Assembly: GCF_004365175.1 (NCBI RefSeq)
Contig: NZ_SOCE01000001.1
Span: 2,095,154 to 2,159,153, forward strand
Source: Kribbella voronezhensis
GTDB lineage: Bacteria > Actinomycetota > Actinomycetes > Propionibacteriales > Kribbellaceae
Length of the DNA: 64,000 nucleotides
Direction: 5' to 3'
Shown here: piece by piece, positions 34,730 through 42,931 of the stretch
How the letters are laid out: each line of letters begins with the position of its first letter
Numbering within the stretch: position 1 is the stretch's first letter
Position numbers and translations under genes: made by a program
Notes under the pieces: generated by a model
Told to the model about the DNA's origin: nothing
What the model saw: only the letters and a program-made list of their open reading frames with translations
Databases searched by the model: none

Positions 34730-35227
34730 ATGGAGCTGAAGATGTCGGCGTCGTACGACGCGACCCCCGAGGAAGTATTCGCCATCGTCACGGACGCCAC
34801 GTTCCGCGAGCAGGCCTGCGAGAAGACCAAGGCGCTGTCGTACGACGTGAAGGTCACCACGTCGGGCGGCGACACGGTGGTGCGGGTGCAGCGTGAGATG
34901 CCGTCGGACGACGTACCGGACATCGCCCGCAAGTTCGTCGGCCAGACGCTGACCGTGGTGCAGACCGAGACCTGGCACCCGGCGAACGCCGACGGTTCGC
35001 GCAACGCCGACGTGAAGGGCGAGATCGCCAACACCCCGGTCACCCTCAAGGGCACGGCGACGATCAGCTCCACCGGCGGCGAGACGGTTCAGGCCATCGA
35101 CCTCGACGTGAAGGTGGCGGTGCCGCTGATCGGCCGCAAGATCGAGCCGTTCGTCGTCGAGGCGATCCGCAAGGGCCTGCAGAAGGAGCACGAACTCGGC
35201 CGCGACTGGCACGACGGCACCAACTGA
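34730..35227 (+). CDS. DUF2505 family protein
   Basis: Protein of 165 residues with the START/SRPBCC-like layout of DUF2505: MELKMSASYDATPEEVFAIVTDATFREQACEKTKALSYDV, then alternating strands, and a C-terminal helix (IEPFVVEAIRKGLQKEHE) that closes the ligand pocket. Such proteins probably bind a hydrophobic ligand; the role is not established. The start is not certain: ATGs at 34718, 34721 and 34730 are in frame; 34730 gives the family's usual beginning and CATGAT ends 7 bases before it, which could be a leaderless -10. Confidence 0.87.
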   Translation: MELKMSASYDATPEEVFAIVTDATFREQACEKTKALSYDVKVTTSGGDTVVRVQREMPSDDVPDIARKFVGQTLTVVQTETWHPANADGSRNADVKGEIANTPVTLKGTATISSTGGETVQAIDLDVKVAVPLIGRKIEPFVVEAIRKGLQKEHELGRDWHDGTN

Positions 35228-35332
35228 GCTGGCCGGTGGCCGGTCGCTGGTGACCGCCGTGTCGCTGCGCTGAGTCCGGGCCCTCCGGTGGCACTCTGAA
35301 AGTGACGAGTTGCCACCGGAGGTGAGCCTGCT

Positions 35333-35527
35333 ATGCGGAAGCGCCGGACCGTCGCGCAGTCGGAGGATTCGCAGTACTGCGTGTTCTGCGACGCTGTCAT
35401 GCTCTTCGAGCGGATCGAGGCGGCCGATCACCCGGTGGACGATCCCGCCGGCGAGTGGATCTGCGTCAGTTGCGGTACTGCCTTGCTGATCGGCCCACCC
35501 GTGCAGTACCTGCACCACACCGCCTGA
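35333..35527 (+). CDS. Small zinc-ribbon-like protein
   Basis: Protein of 64 residues with two CxxC knuckles: YCVFCD (C16/C19) and WICVSCG (C44/C47), 24 residues apart, which could hold one zinc ion. An excellent GGAGGTGA ribosome binding site lies 8 bases before the ATG, so it is a real gene despite its size. Function is not known. It ends 4 bp from the stop of the convergent lipase gene. Confidence 0.8.
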   Translation: MRKRRTVAQSEDSQYCVFCDAVMLFERIEAADHPVDDPAGEWICVSCGTALLIGPPVQYLHHTA

Positions 35528-35531
35528 GGAG

Positions 35532-36389
35532 TTACAGCGGCGGACCGAAGCCGCAGATCACCGGGTGCGCGTGCGCAGGATCGAGCGCGTTCGCGACCAG
35601 TTGGGCGACGCTCGGGTCGAAGGCGAGGCCGACATGGCCGACCGGATCGAGCGGGCAGGAGTCCTGGACGAACTCGTTGCGTACGCCGGGCTCCCGGATG
35701 AACGAGGTCTCGTGCGGCGTCACGAGCGCATCGAAGCGCGACGCGATCACCGTGTATTTCACGCCCGGCTGAGCGATCGGGCCGGCGGTCAGCTTCTGTA
35801 CTTCGGAGCCGCCGACGATGATCTCGTCGCAGGCGGGGCAGCCGAAGTCGCGTAGTACCTGGTCGACCTGCGGCCGGAGACCGAGGTAGTCGCCGACGCT
35901 GACCAGCCCTGCGAACGTCGTACCGTGCGTGGGCGGCGCGAGCGCGACGACGCTGGCGACCTTGCCGGCGTACCCGCGGACCTTCGGGCCGTAGATGCTC
36001 TGGAAGCCGCCCTCCGAATGACCGACGATGCTCACCTTCGCGGCGCCGGTCGCCGTCCGGACCCGGTCGATGAAAGCCTCGATCTCGGCGGCGGACTGGA
36101 CCACCGACACGGTGCCGCCGACCGGGATGGCCGGGGTCACCTGGCCGTAGGTGAGGGTGAAGGCGCAGTACCCCTTCGCGGCGAGGTACGGGCCGAGGTA
36201 CGAGTAGTTGCCGCCGAGGCCGTGCAGCAGGACCAGGGGTTCCGGGTGCGCGGCGGATGGTTTGCAGGACCAGTCGTCGAAGCCCGCGGCTGTCGATGAC
36301 TGGGTGGCGGCAGTCGCCGCCGTTGCTGAGGTGGCGAGCATCGCGGTGGCCACGAGGGTCACGGCGGCTCGCCTGAGGACTTTGCTCAT
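35532..36389 (-). CDS. Secreted alpha/beta-hydrolase lipase (class 2/EstA-like)
   Basis: Exported lipase or esterase of 285 residues. The signal peptide ends after about residue 28 (ATAATAA). The fold's landmarks are the oxyanion HGLGG (56-60), the nucleophile elbow GHSEGG with S125, a later Asp in SRFDALVTP, and the His in DPVGHVGLAFD. Cysteines near 42/75, 184/187 and 279 allow disulfides. It resembles the triacylglycerol lipases of Streptomyces and Mycobacterium. The gene is divergent from the TetR regulator, which may control it. Confidence 0.9.
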   Translation of the reverse strand: MSKVLRRAAVTLVATAMLATSATAATAATQSSTAAGFDDWSCKPSAAHPEPLVLLHGLGGNYSYLGPYLAAKGYCAFTLTYGQVTPAIPVGGTVSVVQSAAEIEAFIDRVRTATGAAKVSIVGHSEGGFQSIYGPKVRGYAGKVASVVALAPPTHGTTFAGLVSVGDYLGLRPQVDQVLRDFGCPACDEIIVGGSEVQKLTAGPIAQPGVKYTVIASRFDALVTPHETSFIREPGVRNEFVQDSCPLDPVGHVGLAFDPSVAQLVANALDPAHAHPVICGFGPPL

Positions 36390-36496
36390 GACGGCTCCCG
36401 GAATGGCGTACAGTCCTGTGCCTGAGGGTAGTGACAGGATGACGGACAGTTGAGCACGGGGTTCGGGTTACGAACAAGACCTCGTGTTCATAACAG

Positions 36497-36532
36497 ACCA
36501 ATTGGTTACCGGGCGTGGCAGCCGGGTAACGT
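36497..36532 (+). promoter_or_regulatory. TetR promoter with two overlapping palindromes
   Basis: ACCAATTGGT (36497-36506) is a perfect palindrome over the -35 area. GTTACCGGGC (36505-36514) pairs with GCCGGGTAAC (36521-36530), 9 of 10 bases. The -10 TAACGT (36527-36532) ends 6 bases before the ATG at 36539. This arrangement fits self-repression. Confidence 0.65.
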
Positions 36533-36538
36533 GCACGC

Positions 36539-37177
36539 ATGGGGCGACTGATCAGAGGACTGGACGCGGACGAGCGCCGTGCGGAACGCCGCGAGCAACT
36601 CCTCGACACCGCGCTCGACCTGTTCGCGGCCAACGGTTACATCAACACCACCATCGAGCAGATCTGCACGACGGCGTTCATCGGGACGAAGAGCTTCTAC
36701 GAGGTCTTCGAGAACCGTGAGTCCTGCTATCTCGCCCTGCTGCAGCGCACGTCGGAGCGACTCGAGGCCGACATGATGGCCGTCGCCCAGAAGGGTGTGG
36801 GCAACGAGAAGCAGGCGGTCCCCTCGCTGATCGCCGCCTTCGCGCACGCGCTGGTCGACGACCCGAGGGTCGCCAAGGTCACCTTCGGGATCGCCGCGGG
36901 GATCTCGGAGACGGTCGAGCGGCAGCGCCGGGCGAACCGCCGCTGGGCCGCCGCATTCCTGGAGGGCATCTGGGACCGGTACGACGAGGTGCCGGTGCGC
37001 GACCCGGCCGACCAGCGAATGCGGCACGCCGTCGCGATCGGCCTCGTCGGCGGCCTCTTCGACCTGATCTCCGACTGGCTCCTGGACGCGAACCTCAAGT
37101 CCCCGACCCAACTCGAAGCCCTCATCGACGACATGACGACCTTCTACATCGTCGTCCGCCGAGGCCTGGGCACCTAA
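36539..37177 (+). CDS. TetR/AcrR-family repressor
   Basis: Repressor of 212 residues. The N-terminal helix-turn-helix reads LLDTALDLFAANGYINTTIEQICTTAFIGTKSFYEVFENRESC (about 22-64), the TetR pattern. The C-terminal ligand domain is helical and unspecific. The ATG lies 6 bases after TAACGT, implying a leaderless transcript, and the promoter carries two palindromes that are likely its own sites. The divergent lipase gene starts 149 bp away, so it is a candidate target. Confidence 0.91.
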   Translation: MGRLIRGLDADERRAERREQLLDTALDLFAANGYINTTIEQICTTAFIGTKSFYEVFENRESCYLALLQRTSERLEADMMAVAQKGVGNEKQAVPSLIAAFAHALVDDPRVAKVTFGIAAGISETVERQRRANRRWAAAFLEGIWDRYDEVPVRDPADQRMRHAVAIGLVGGLFDLISDWLLDANLKSPTQLEALIDDMTTFYIVVRRGLGT

Positions 37178-37228
37178 CCCGGCCCCGGCGGCACGCAGTA
37201 CTGACCAGCTTTGGTTGGCCCCGCCTCA

Positions 37229-37330
37229 TTCAGCCCTGGCGGGACCCTCCACCACGCCTTTCTTTCTTCCCTTGTTCAGCCCTGGTGGGGCCCTGCACCA
37301 CGCCTTTCTTCTTCCCTTGTTCAGCCCTGG
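37229..37330. repeat. 46/45-bp tandem repeat at the 3' end of the P5C dehydrogenase gene
   Basis: Units start at 37229, 37275 and 37320 with TTCAGCCCTGG; the third copy is the coding end and stop of the dehydrogenase gene. Each earlier copy carries a duplicate of the stop region plus a purine-rich stretch (on the sense strand) and a TGGTG/CACCA stem, so the repeat could also serve as a terminator. Confidence 0.9.
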
Positions 37331-38949
37331 TGCGGGTAGCGGTAGTCCGTGGGCGGAGCGAAGGTCTCCTTGATCGAGCGGGGGCTGGCCCAGCGGATCA
37401 GGTTCCACATCGAGCCGGCCTTGTCGTTCGTACCGCTGGCCCGCGAACCGCCGAACGGCTGCTGCCCGACGACCGCGCCGGTCGGCTTGTCGTTGACGTA
37501 GAAGTTGCCCGCCGCGAACCGCAGATAGTCGCTCGCCTCCGCGACCGCGTGCCGGTCCTGCGCGATGACCGCACCCGTCAGCCCGTACGGCGCTGCGCTC
37601 TCCATCTGCCGCAGGACCTTCGAGTAGTCACCGTCCTCGTACACGTGCACGGCCAGGATCGGCCCGAAGTACTCGGTCGTGAAGATCTCGTCGGTCGGGT
37701 CGTCGGAAACCAGCAGCGTCGGCCGGACGAAGTACCCCTCGCTGTCGTCGTACGTGCCGCCGGCCAGCACCTCGATCCCGTCGACCTGCTGAGCCCGGTC
37801 GAGCGCCGCCTTGTGCTTGCCGAACGCGCGGTCGTCGATGACGGCACCGATGAAGTTGGACAGGTCGGCGACATCGCCCATCGTCAGCGAGTCGGTCTCC
37901 GCCGCGATCTCGTCGCGGATCTTGCTCCACACGCTGCGCGCGACGTACGCGCGGCTCGCGGCCGAACACTTCTGACCCTGGTACTCGAACGCGCCGCGGA
38001 CCATCGCGGTCTTCACGACAGCGGGATCCGCCGACGGGTGCGCGAGGATGAAGTCCTTGCCGCCGGTCTCGCCGACCAGCCGCGGGTAGGTCTTGTAGCC
38101 CGCGATGTTCTGGCCCACCGTGGCCCACAGGCTCTGGAACGTCTTGGTCGAACCGGTGAAGTGGATACCGGCCAGGTCGGGGTGGGTCAGCGCGGCCTTG
38201 CTGACGTCGATGCCGTCGCCGGTCACCAGGTTGATCACGCCGGCAGGCAGTCCGGCCGCCTCGAACAGCCGCATCGTCCAGTGCGCCGCGAACTGCTGGG
38301 TCGGCGACGCCTTCCACACCACGGTGTTGCCCATCAGCGCGGGCGCGCTCGGCAGGTTGCCGGCGATCGCGGTGAAGTTGAACGGGGTGATCGCGTAGAC
38401 GAAGCCCTCGAGCGGGCGGTAGTCGGTGCGGTTCCACACCCCCGGCGAGGAGACCGGCTGGTCGTTGAGGATGGTGCGCGCGAAGGCGACGTTGAAGCGC
38501 AGGAAGTCGATCAGCTCGCAGGCCGCGTCGATCTCGGCCTGCTGGACCGTCTTCGACTGACCGAGCATGGTCGCCGCGTTGAGGGTGTCGCGCCAGGGAC
38601 CGGCCAGCAGGTCGGCCGCCTTGAGGAAGATCGCCGCGCGGTCGTCGAAGGACAGCGCCCGCCACGACGGCGCCGCCGCCAGCGCCGCGTCCACGGCAGC
38701 CTTGCCGTCGGCCTCGGTCGCGTTGCCGAGCGTGCCCAGCACGTGGGCGTGCTTGTGCGGCTGGACGACGTCGATCCGCGCACCGCCGCCGAGCCGCTCC
38801 TCGCCGCCGATCGTGCAGGTCAACTCGATCGCACCGGCCGCGTTGAACTCCTTGACCTTCGCCTCCAGGCCGGCCCGCTCGGGCGAGCCGGGCGCATAGC
38901 CACGGACGGTCTCGTTGACAGGTGTCGGGACGGCGGTGACGGCATCCAT
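37321..38949 (-). CDS. pruA: L-glutamate gamma-semialdehyde (P5C) dehydrogenase
   Basis: Aldehyde dehydrogenase of 542 residues that makes glutamate from P5C, the second step of proline breakdown. It matches the monofunctional group 2 type. Landmarks are FTAIAGNLPSAPALMGNTVVWK, the catalytic Glu in LVGETGGKD, the catalytic Cys in YQGQKCSAASR, and the C-terminal GAVVGQQPFGGSRASGTNDKAGS. ATG 38949 is preceded by CGAGGAG. No proline dehydrogenase gene is adjacent. The upstream 185-bp region holds a TTGACC on the minus strand (39081-39086), a possible -35. The 3' end is tandemly duplicated. Confidence 0.94.
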   Translation of the reverse strand: MDAVTAVPTPVNETVRGYAPGSPERAGLEAKVKEFNAAGAIELTCTIGGEERLGGGARIDVVQPHKHAHVLGTLGNATEADGKAAVDAALAAAPSWRALSFDDRAAIFLKAADLLAGPWRDTLNAATMLGQSKTVQQAEIDAACELIDFLRFNVAFARTILNDQPVSSPGVWNRTDYRPLEGFVYAITPFNFTAIAGNLPSAPALMGNTVVWKASPTQQFAAHWTMRLFEAAGLPAGVINLVTGDGIDVSKAALTHPDLAGIHFTGSTKTFQSLWATVGQNIAGYKTYPRLVGETGGKDFILAHPSADPAVVKTAMVRGAFEYQGQKCSAASRAYVARSVWSKIRDEIAAETDSLTMGDVADLSNFIGAVIDDRAFGKHKAALDRAQQVDGIEVLAGGTYDDSEGYFVRPTLLVSDDPTDEIFTTEYFGPILAVHVYEDGDYSKVLRQMESAAPYGLTGAVIAQDRHAVAEASDYLRFAAGNFYVNDKPTGAVVGQQPFGGSRASGTNDKAGSMWNLIRWASPRSIKETFAPPTDYRYPHQG

Positions 38950-39133
38950 GGTGCGGTGCTCCTCGATCAGCTCAGGTGTACGCCGGGACAGGACAGCGGG
39001 TCGCGCGGGGATCGCCCACGCAGGTCCGCGCACCCCTCATGCTGCCACGCGAAACCCGCAGACCACGAACCCGACTGGTCCGGTCAAGGTAATTATCAAC
39101 GACGCTTACACCCCTGGCACCACCGGCCCGGCG

Positions 39134-41362
39134 TCAGGTCACCCGGACCGTTCCCGCGATCGGATGAGTAGCGTTGGTCCACCACCGCAGCGACCCGTCC
39201 GCGTCACTCCCCGTCAACGTCCACGAATACGTCCCTTTCGGCACGAGATGCCCCGCCGAGTCGAGCCCGTTCCAGCCGGGGCGCGCCGATCCCACGCTGG
39301 TCGGACAGGTGAGGACGCGGCGCACCGTAGTACCGGACCTGATCGTCAACAGGCACGTCGTGAGCGCCTTGCTGATCCCGAACTCCGGCCGCCAGCTACC
39401 GGTTGCCGGATGGAAAGAAGTGGGCCCGATGGCGTTGCCCAGGAAGCGCGGCGCCGCAACGAAGGCCGAGTTCGGCCCGATCCGCGCCACGTCGTCAGCC
39501 CCGACCCAGCCCAAGGTCTCGTCGTGGACGTCGAACCTGGCGTTCGCCTTGACCGGACCGACGACCCCGGTCGCCGTCGTGCCGAGCCGAAGGACCTTGA
39601 GCGTTCCGCTCTCGGGGTAGTTGCCGACGTAGTCGTCGAACACCACATGTCCCCCGGAGAGCGAGATGTGCAGCGTGCTCGTGGTGGTGATCTTGATCGC
39701 GGCCGCCTTGGTAGCCATGTTGCGGAAGGCAACGGTCGACGGTGCGCAGTAGTTGCTGGTGCCGGACACACAAGTCGACCAGGCGACGTAGTCGTCGTGC
39801 ACGGCGATGTTGGTCACTGCCGGACCGCCCGCCGCCTTCACCTGGATGAGCGCGTTGCTCGACAGATCACGCCGCCAGATGGCGTTCGAGTTGTCGGCGT
39901 ACGCAAGGTAACTCCCCCACAGCGAGGCAGGTTTCTCAGGCACTGGTCCGGTCAGCTGACTACTCGTACCGGTGGCAAGGTTGTAGACCATAGGCACTGC
40001 CGCCCGGTAGTCGGGCCAGCAAGCCGCTAGGTCGCACGCCTCGCCGTCGTACGCCATCCGCGACCACAGCAGCCGGCTGCCCGACAACTCCAGGTAGGAG
40101 CCGACGATCGCCGTCTTCGTCTCGCCGTCGAACACGCGGGTCTTGACCCCGTCGTCGGTGACCAGCCAGAGATCGCCCCCGTTGTCCACGTACGCCGTAC
40201 GCCGGCCGTCCCGGGACAGCTGCTGTTGCCAGCGCGACCCGGACTGAGCGAGCCGTAGCTGGCTCCCGAGGGCGATCGTGGACCCGGACTTGGTGTACGT
40301 CCTGCGGTTCACCGAGGGTGCCGCGAGCTGGCTGTCCACATACGCCACGCCACCGGCTCCGAGCGAGACTGCGTAGGCCAGCGGCGGCAGGTAGGGAACC
40401 GTGACGATCCGGGTCCGTGGTGTGGTCGCGTCGACCGCGAGGGCCGCATCGATCGCGTCCGGGCTGCCGTGGGTGTCGAAGACGAATCTGGTCCCGTCGG
40501 CGGCGACCGTCACAGTCCCGCTCAGCTGGTGGTGAGTCCCGTTGGCGTCGATCGATCCGCCCGTACAGGTGTCTTGGACGCAGGAGGACCAGCCGGTGGC
40601 GCCACCCAGGATCGCGGTCGACATGATGGCGCCGTCGATGGTGTCGAGCAGGATTGTCGAGGTTCCATCGGTCTTGGCCCGGACGAGGTCGGAGCGCAGC
40701 ACCGGCGCGGTGACCCGCTCGAAAGATCGCCAGGTGATCGTGGCGCCCCGCAGCGACACTGCTTCGATCCACCAGTTGGAACTGCCGGTCGGAATCTGCC
40801 GCGGGTGCTCCGGGTCGGCGTACGAGTAGTAATACAGCGCCCTGGTGCCGGTGCCGTCGAGGTCGCGACGGTCGACGTACCCGACGTCGTCGGCGGCGAC
40901 CACCCGTCCCTGGTGCGGGAGCTGCGCGATGACCTCACAGCCGGAGGCACCGGCACGCACGCGCTGCCCGCCATCGTCAATCCAGCCGTCGGGGGTGACC
41001 GCGACGGACGCTCCGGACACCTCACAGGTCTGGGTGGCCGGTGTCCCGATGAGCTGGTAGCTGACTTTGGCGGAGCCGTAGTCGTCATTGATGACCACGT
41101 TTCCGCCCAGCTTGTCGAAGCCCCGGGGCACCACGTACGCCGGTGCGCCGGCCGGCTTGACGTACGTCGTCTGCTCGGCCGTGCCGCGGTCAGCCGGAAC
41201 GACCTGGTACAGCACCCCGGCGGCCGACGCCCCGAAAATCTCGATGCGGGGCGGCCGGGTCGGAACCCGGTCGAGATCGAGCACCGCCCCGCTCGCCGGA
41301 CCGGCCCCGCTCGCCGTCATCACCACAGCGACAACCAAACACCTGACACCGCGACGCCTCAT
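39134..41362 (-). CDS. Secreted beta-propeller-like protein with FlgD-type Ig domain
   Basis: Exported protein of 742 residues. The signal peptide covers about 1-27 (MRRRGVRCLVVAVVMTASG). The body has many short repeated motifs of TolB/propeller type (RTAYVDNGGDLWLVTDDG, YLELSGSRLLWSR, DDYVAWSTC, GGHVVFDDYVG). The last 75 residues end GLDSAGHLVPKGTYSWTLTGSD, the FlgD Ig-like fold. ATG 41362 has AAGGGG upstream; the frame opens at 41374. Function is unknown; similar proteins are common on actinobacterial surfaces. Ku ends 76 bp upstream on the same strand, with a hairpin between. Confidence 0.85.
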   Translation of the reverse strand: MRRRGVRCLVVAVVMTASGAGPASGAVLDLDRVPTRPPRIEIFGASAAGVLYQVVPADRGTAEQTTYVKPAGAPAYVVPRGFDKLGGNVVINDDYGSAKVSYQLIGTPATQTCEVSGASVAVTPDGWIDDGGQRVRAGASGCEVIAQLPHQGRVVAADDVGYVDRRDLDGTGTRALYYYSYADPEHPRQIPTGSSNWWIEAVSLRGATITWRSFERVTAPVLRSDLVRAKTDGTSTILLDTIDGAIMSTAILGGATGWSSCVQDTCTGGSIDANGTHHQLSGTVTVAADGTRFVFDTHGSPDAIDAALAVDATTPRTRIVTVPYLPPLAYAVSLGAGGVAYVDSQLAAPSVNRRTYTKSGSTIALGSQLRLAQSGSRWQQQLSRDGRRTAYVDNGGDLWLVTDDGVKTRVFDGETKTAIVGSYLELSGSRLLWSRMAYDGEACDLAACWPDYRAAVPMVYNLATGTSSQLTGPVPEKPASLWGSYLAYADNSNAIWRRDLSSNALIQVKAAGGPAVTNIAVHDDYVAWSTCVSGTSNYCAPSTVAFRNMATKAAAIKITTTSTLHISLSGGHVVFDDYVGNYPESGTLKVLRLGTTATGVVGPVKANARFDVHDETLGWVGADDVARIGPNSAFVAAPRFLGNAIGPTSFHPATGSWRPEFGISKALTTCLLTIRSGTTVRRVLTCPTSVGSARPGWNGLDSAGHLVPKGTYSWTLTGSDADGSLRWWTNATHPIAGTVRVT

Positions 41363-41418
41363 GGCGATCACCACCCCTTGCTCTCACGATGCGTAAGAGC
41401 GGGCGGAAGTTGCGGTGA

Positions 41419-41435
41419 TCGCTCGGGGCGAGCGA
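41419..41435 (-). terminator. Hairpin after the Ku gene
   Basis: A 7-bp stem (TCGCTCG with CGAGCGA) and a 3-base loop directly after the Ku stop, probably ending that transcript before the secreted-protein gene. Confidence 0.5.
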
Positions 41436-41438
41436 AGC

Positions 41439-42389
41439 TCAGGCGGACTTCTTGGCGGTTTTCTTTGCGGCGGTTTTCTTGGCGGGAGCCTTCTTGGCGG
41501 CTGCCTTCTTTGCCGGGGCTGCCTTTTTGGCGGGGGCCTTCTTGGCGGCAGGTTTTTCGTCGGTGGCGTCGCCCTTGCCGCCGCCGCCTGTGCCGCCGCC
41601 GGCGCGGCGAGCCTTGGCTGCTTCGACCGAGGCGCGGAGTGCGGCCACCAGGTCGACGACCTCGGCGCCCTCCTGCTCCTCCTCCTCGGCTTCCGGGATC
41701 GGTACGCCGGCGGCCTTCGCCTCGACGACCTGCTCGAGCGCGGTCCGGTACTCGTCGTGGTACTGGTCCGGGTCGAACTCGCCGCGCAGGGTGTCGATGT
41801 ACGACTCCGCCATCGCCTTCTCCTGCTTGCGGATCTCGACGTCCTCCGACGGCGCGGCGAACGAGGAGTCGCGGACCTCGTCCGGCCACAGCATCACCTG
41901 CAGGACGAGCACGTTGTCGTGCGTACGCAGCAGACCCAGCGATTCCCGCGAGCGCAGTGCCACCTTGACCAGCGCATACAGCTCGGAGCCTTCGAGCGCG
42001 TCGCGCAGCAGCACGTACGGCTTGGCGCCGGGGCCACCGTCGGCGGCCAGGTAGTACGACTTGCCCAGGTAGAGCGGGTCGACCTGGTCGGCCGGCACGA
42101 ACTCCAGGACGTCGATGACCTTCTTGCTGGACAGCGGCAGGTCGGCGAAGTCCTCCGGCTCGAGCACCACCATCCGGCCGTCGGCCATCTCGTAACCCTT
42201 GCCGATGTCGGAGTACGGCACCTCCTCGCCGCACTCGGAGCAGACCCGCTTGTACCGGATCCGGCCGCCGTCGGCGACATGCACCTGACGGAACGAGATG
42301 TCCTTCTCCTCGGTCGCGGAGAACACCTTGATCGGGATCGTCACCATCCCGAACGAGATGGCACCCTTCCAGATCGCCTGCATCGCCAT
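41439..42389 (-). CDS. ku: Ku protein (non-homologous end joining)
   Basis: Homodimeric Ku that rings double-strand DNA ends and recruits LigD. The protein has 316 residues. The core (1-260) shows AIWKGAISFGMVTIPIKVF, the zinc-like CSECGEEVPY and the WPDEVRD block. The last about 55 residues are a Lys/Ala/Pro tail built from PAKKA repeats, as in many actinobacterial Ku proteins, thought to aid DNA sliding. No ligD gene is in the window. Upstream lies the unrelated wax-ester-synthase gene, also on the minus strand. Confidence 0.95.
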   Translation of the reverse strand: MAMQAIWKGAISFGMVTIPIKVFSATEEKDISFRQVHVADGGRIRYKRVCSECGEEVPYSDIGKGYEMADGRMVVLEPEDFADLPLSSKKVIDVLEFVPADQVDPLYLGKSYYLAADGGPGAKPYVLLRDALEGSELYALVKVALRSRESLGLLRTHDNVLVLQVMLWPDEVRDSSFAAPSEDVEIRKQEKAMAESYIDTLRGEFDPDQYHDEYRTALEQVVEAKAAGVPIPEAEEEEQEGAEVVDLVAALRASVEAAKARRAGGGTGGGGKGDATDEKPAAKKAPAKKAAPAKKAAAKKAPAKKTAAKKTAKKSA

Positions 42390-42409
42390 CAGCTCCCTAG
42401 CTCAGCCCG

Positions 42410-42931
42410 TCAAGCCTTCGTTCCCCGCGGTCCCTCGGCGGCCAGCAGATCCGGGATCTCCTGCGTCGCGTACCACAGCAGGTCTTCACCCTCGCACGAG
42501 TCGAGGGCGAAAACAGCGTCCTCGTCGCCGTTTCGGGCGGCTTCCCACAGCTCCGCCGCCTTGCCGACCACGTCGGTGGCCCTGGTCGCGTCGAGGTGCA
42601 CCGCCGCGACCGCGGTCCACGGCACCACCACGTGCAGCTCCAACTGGGCGTCGCCGAGCTCCATCGTGCCGTTGGCCGGCGGGATCGCGCTCACCTCACA
42701 CGCCACCACCACACGCCGCCGTGGTGCGTTCGGATCCGCCGCGAGCAGGCCGACCGACGCGCGGGCCGCCTGCGCCATCGCGGCGTACTCGAGCTCCTCG
42801 TCGTCGCCTTCGGTGTACCACTCGCGCAAGGCCGGCGTCACGGCGTACACGGTCAGTGGTGCCGGGCCGAACTCGCCCGCGTGGCAGGCGAGATCGAGGA
42901 GCGGAAACGTGCTCGGGATGTAGACCCTCAT
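42410..42931 (-). CDS. DUF6912-like protein coupled to WS/DGAT
   Basis: Protein of 173 residues starting MRVYIPSTFPLLDLA, probably the DUF6912 family. It has no signal peptide or transmembrane helix. An acidic helix, EGDDEELEYAAMAQAARA, lies in the middle and LELHVVVPWTAVAAVHLD forms later strands. Its ATG overlaps the stop of the WS/DGAT gene (ATGA) and is preceded by AGAAGG, so the two are made together. The role is unknown. Confidence 0.83.
   Translation of the reverse strand: MRVYIPSTFPLLDLACHAGEFGPAPLTVYAVTPALREWYTEGDDEELEYAAMAQAARASVGLLAADPNAPRRRVVVACEVSAIPPANGTMELGDAQLELHVVVPWTAVAAVHLDATRATDVVGKAAELWEAARNGDEDAVFALDSCEGEDLLWYATQEIPDLLAAEGPRGTKA

Noticed and set aside
41439..41570. Evenly spaced short repeats that look like a CRISPR array
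   Set aside because: They are the PAKKA codons of the Ku tail: the spacing is a few codons, there are no spacers, and no cas genes are near.
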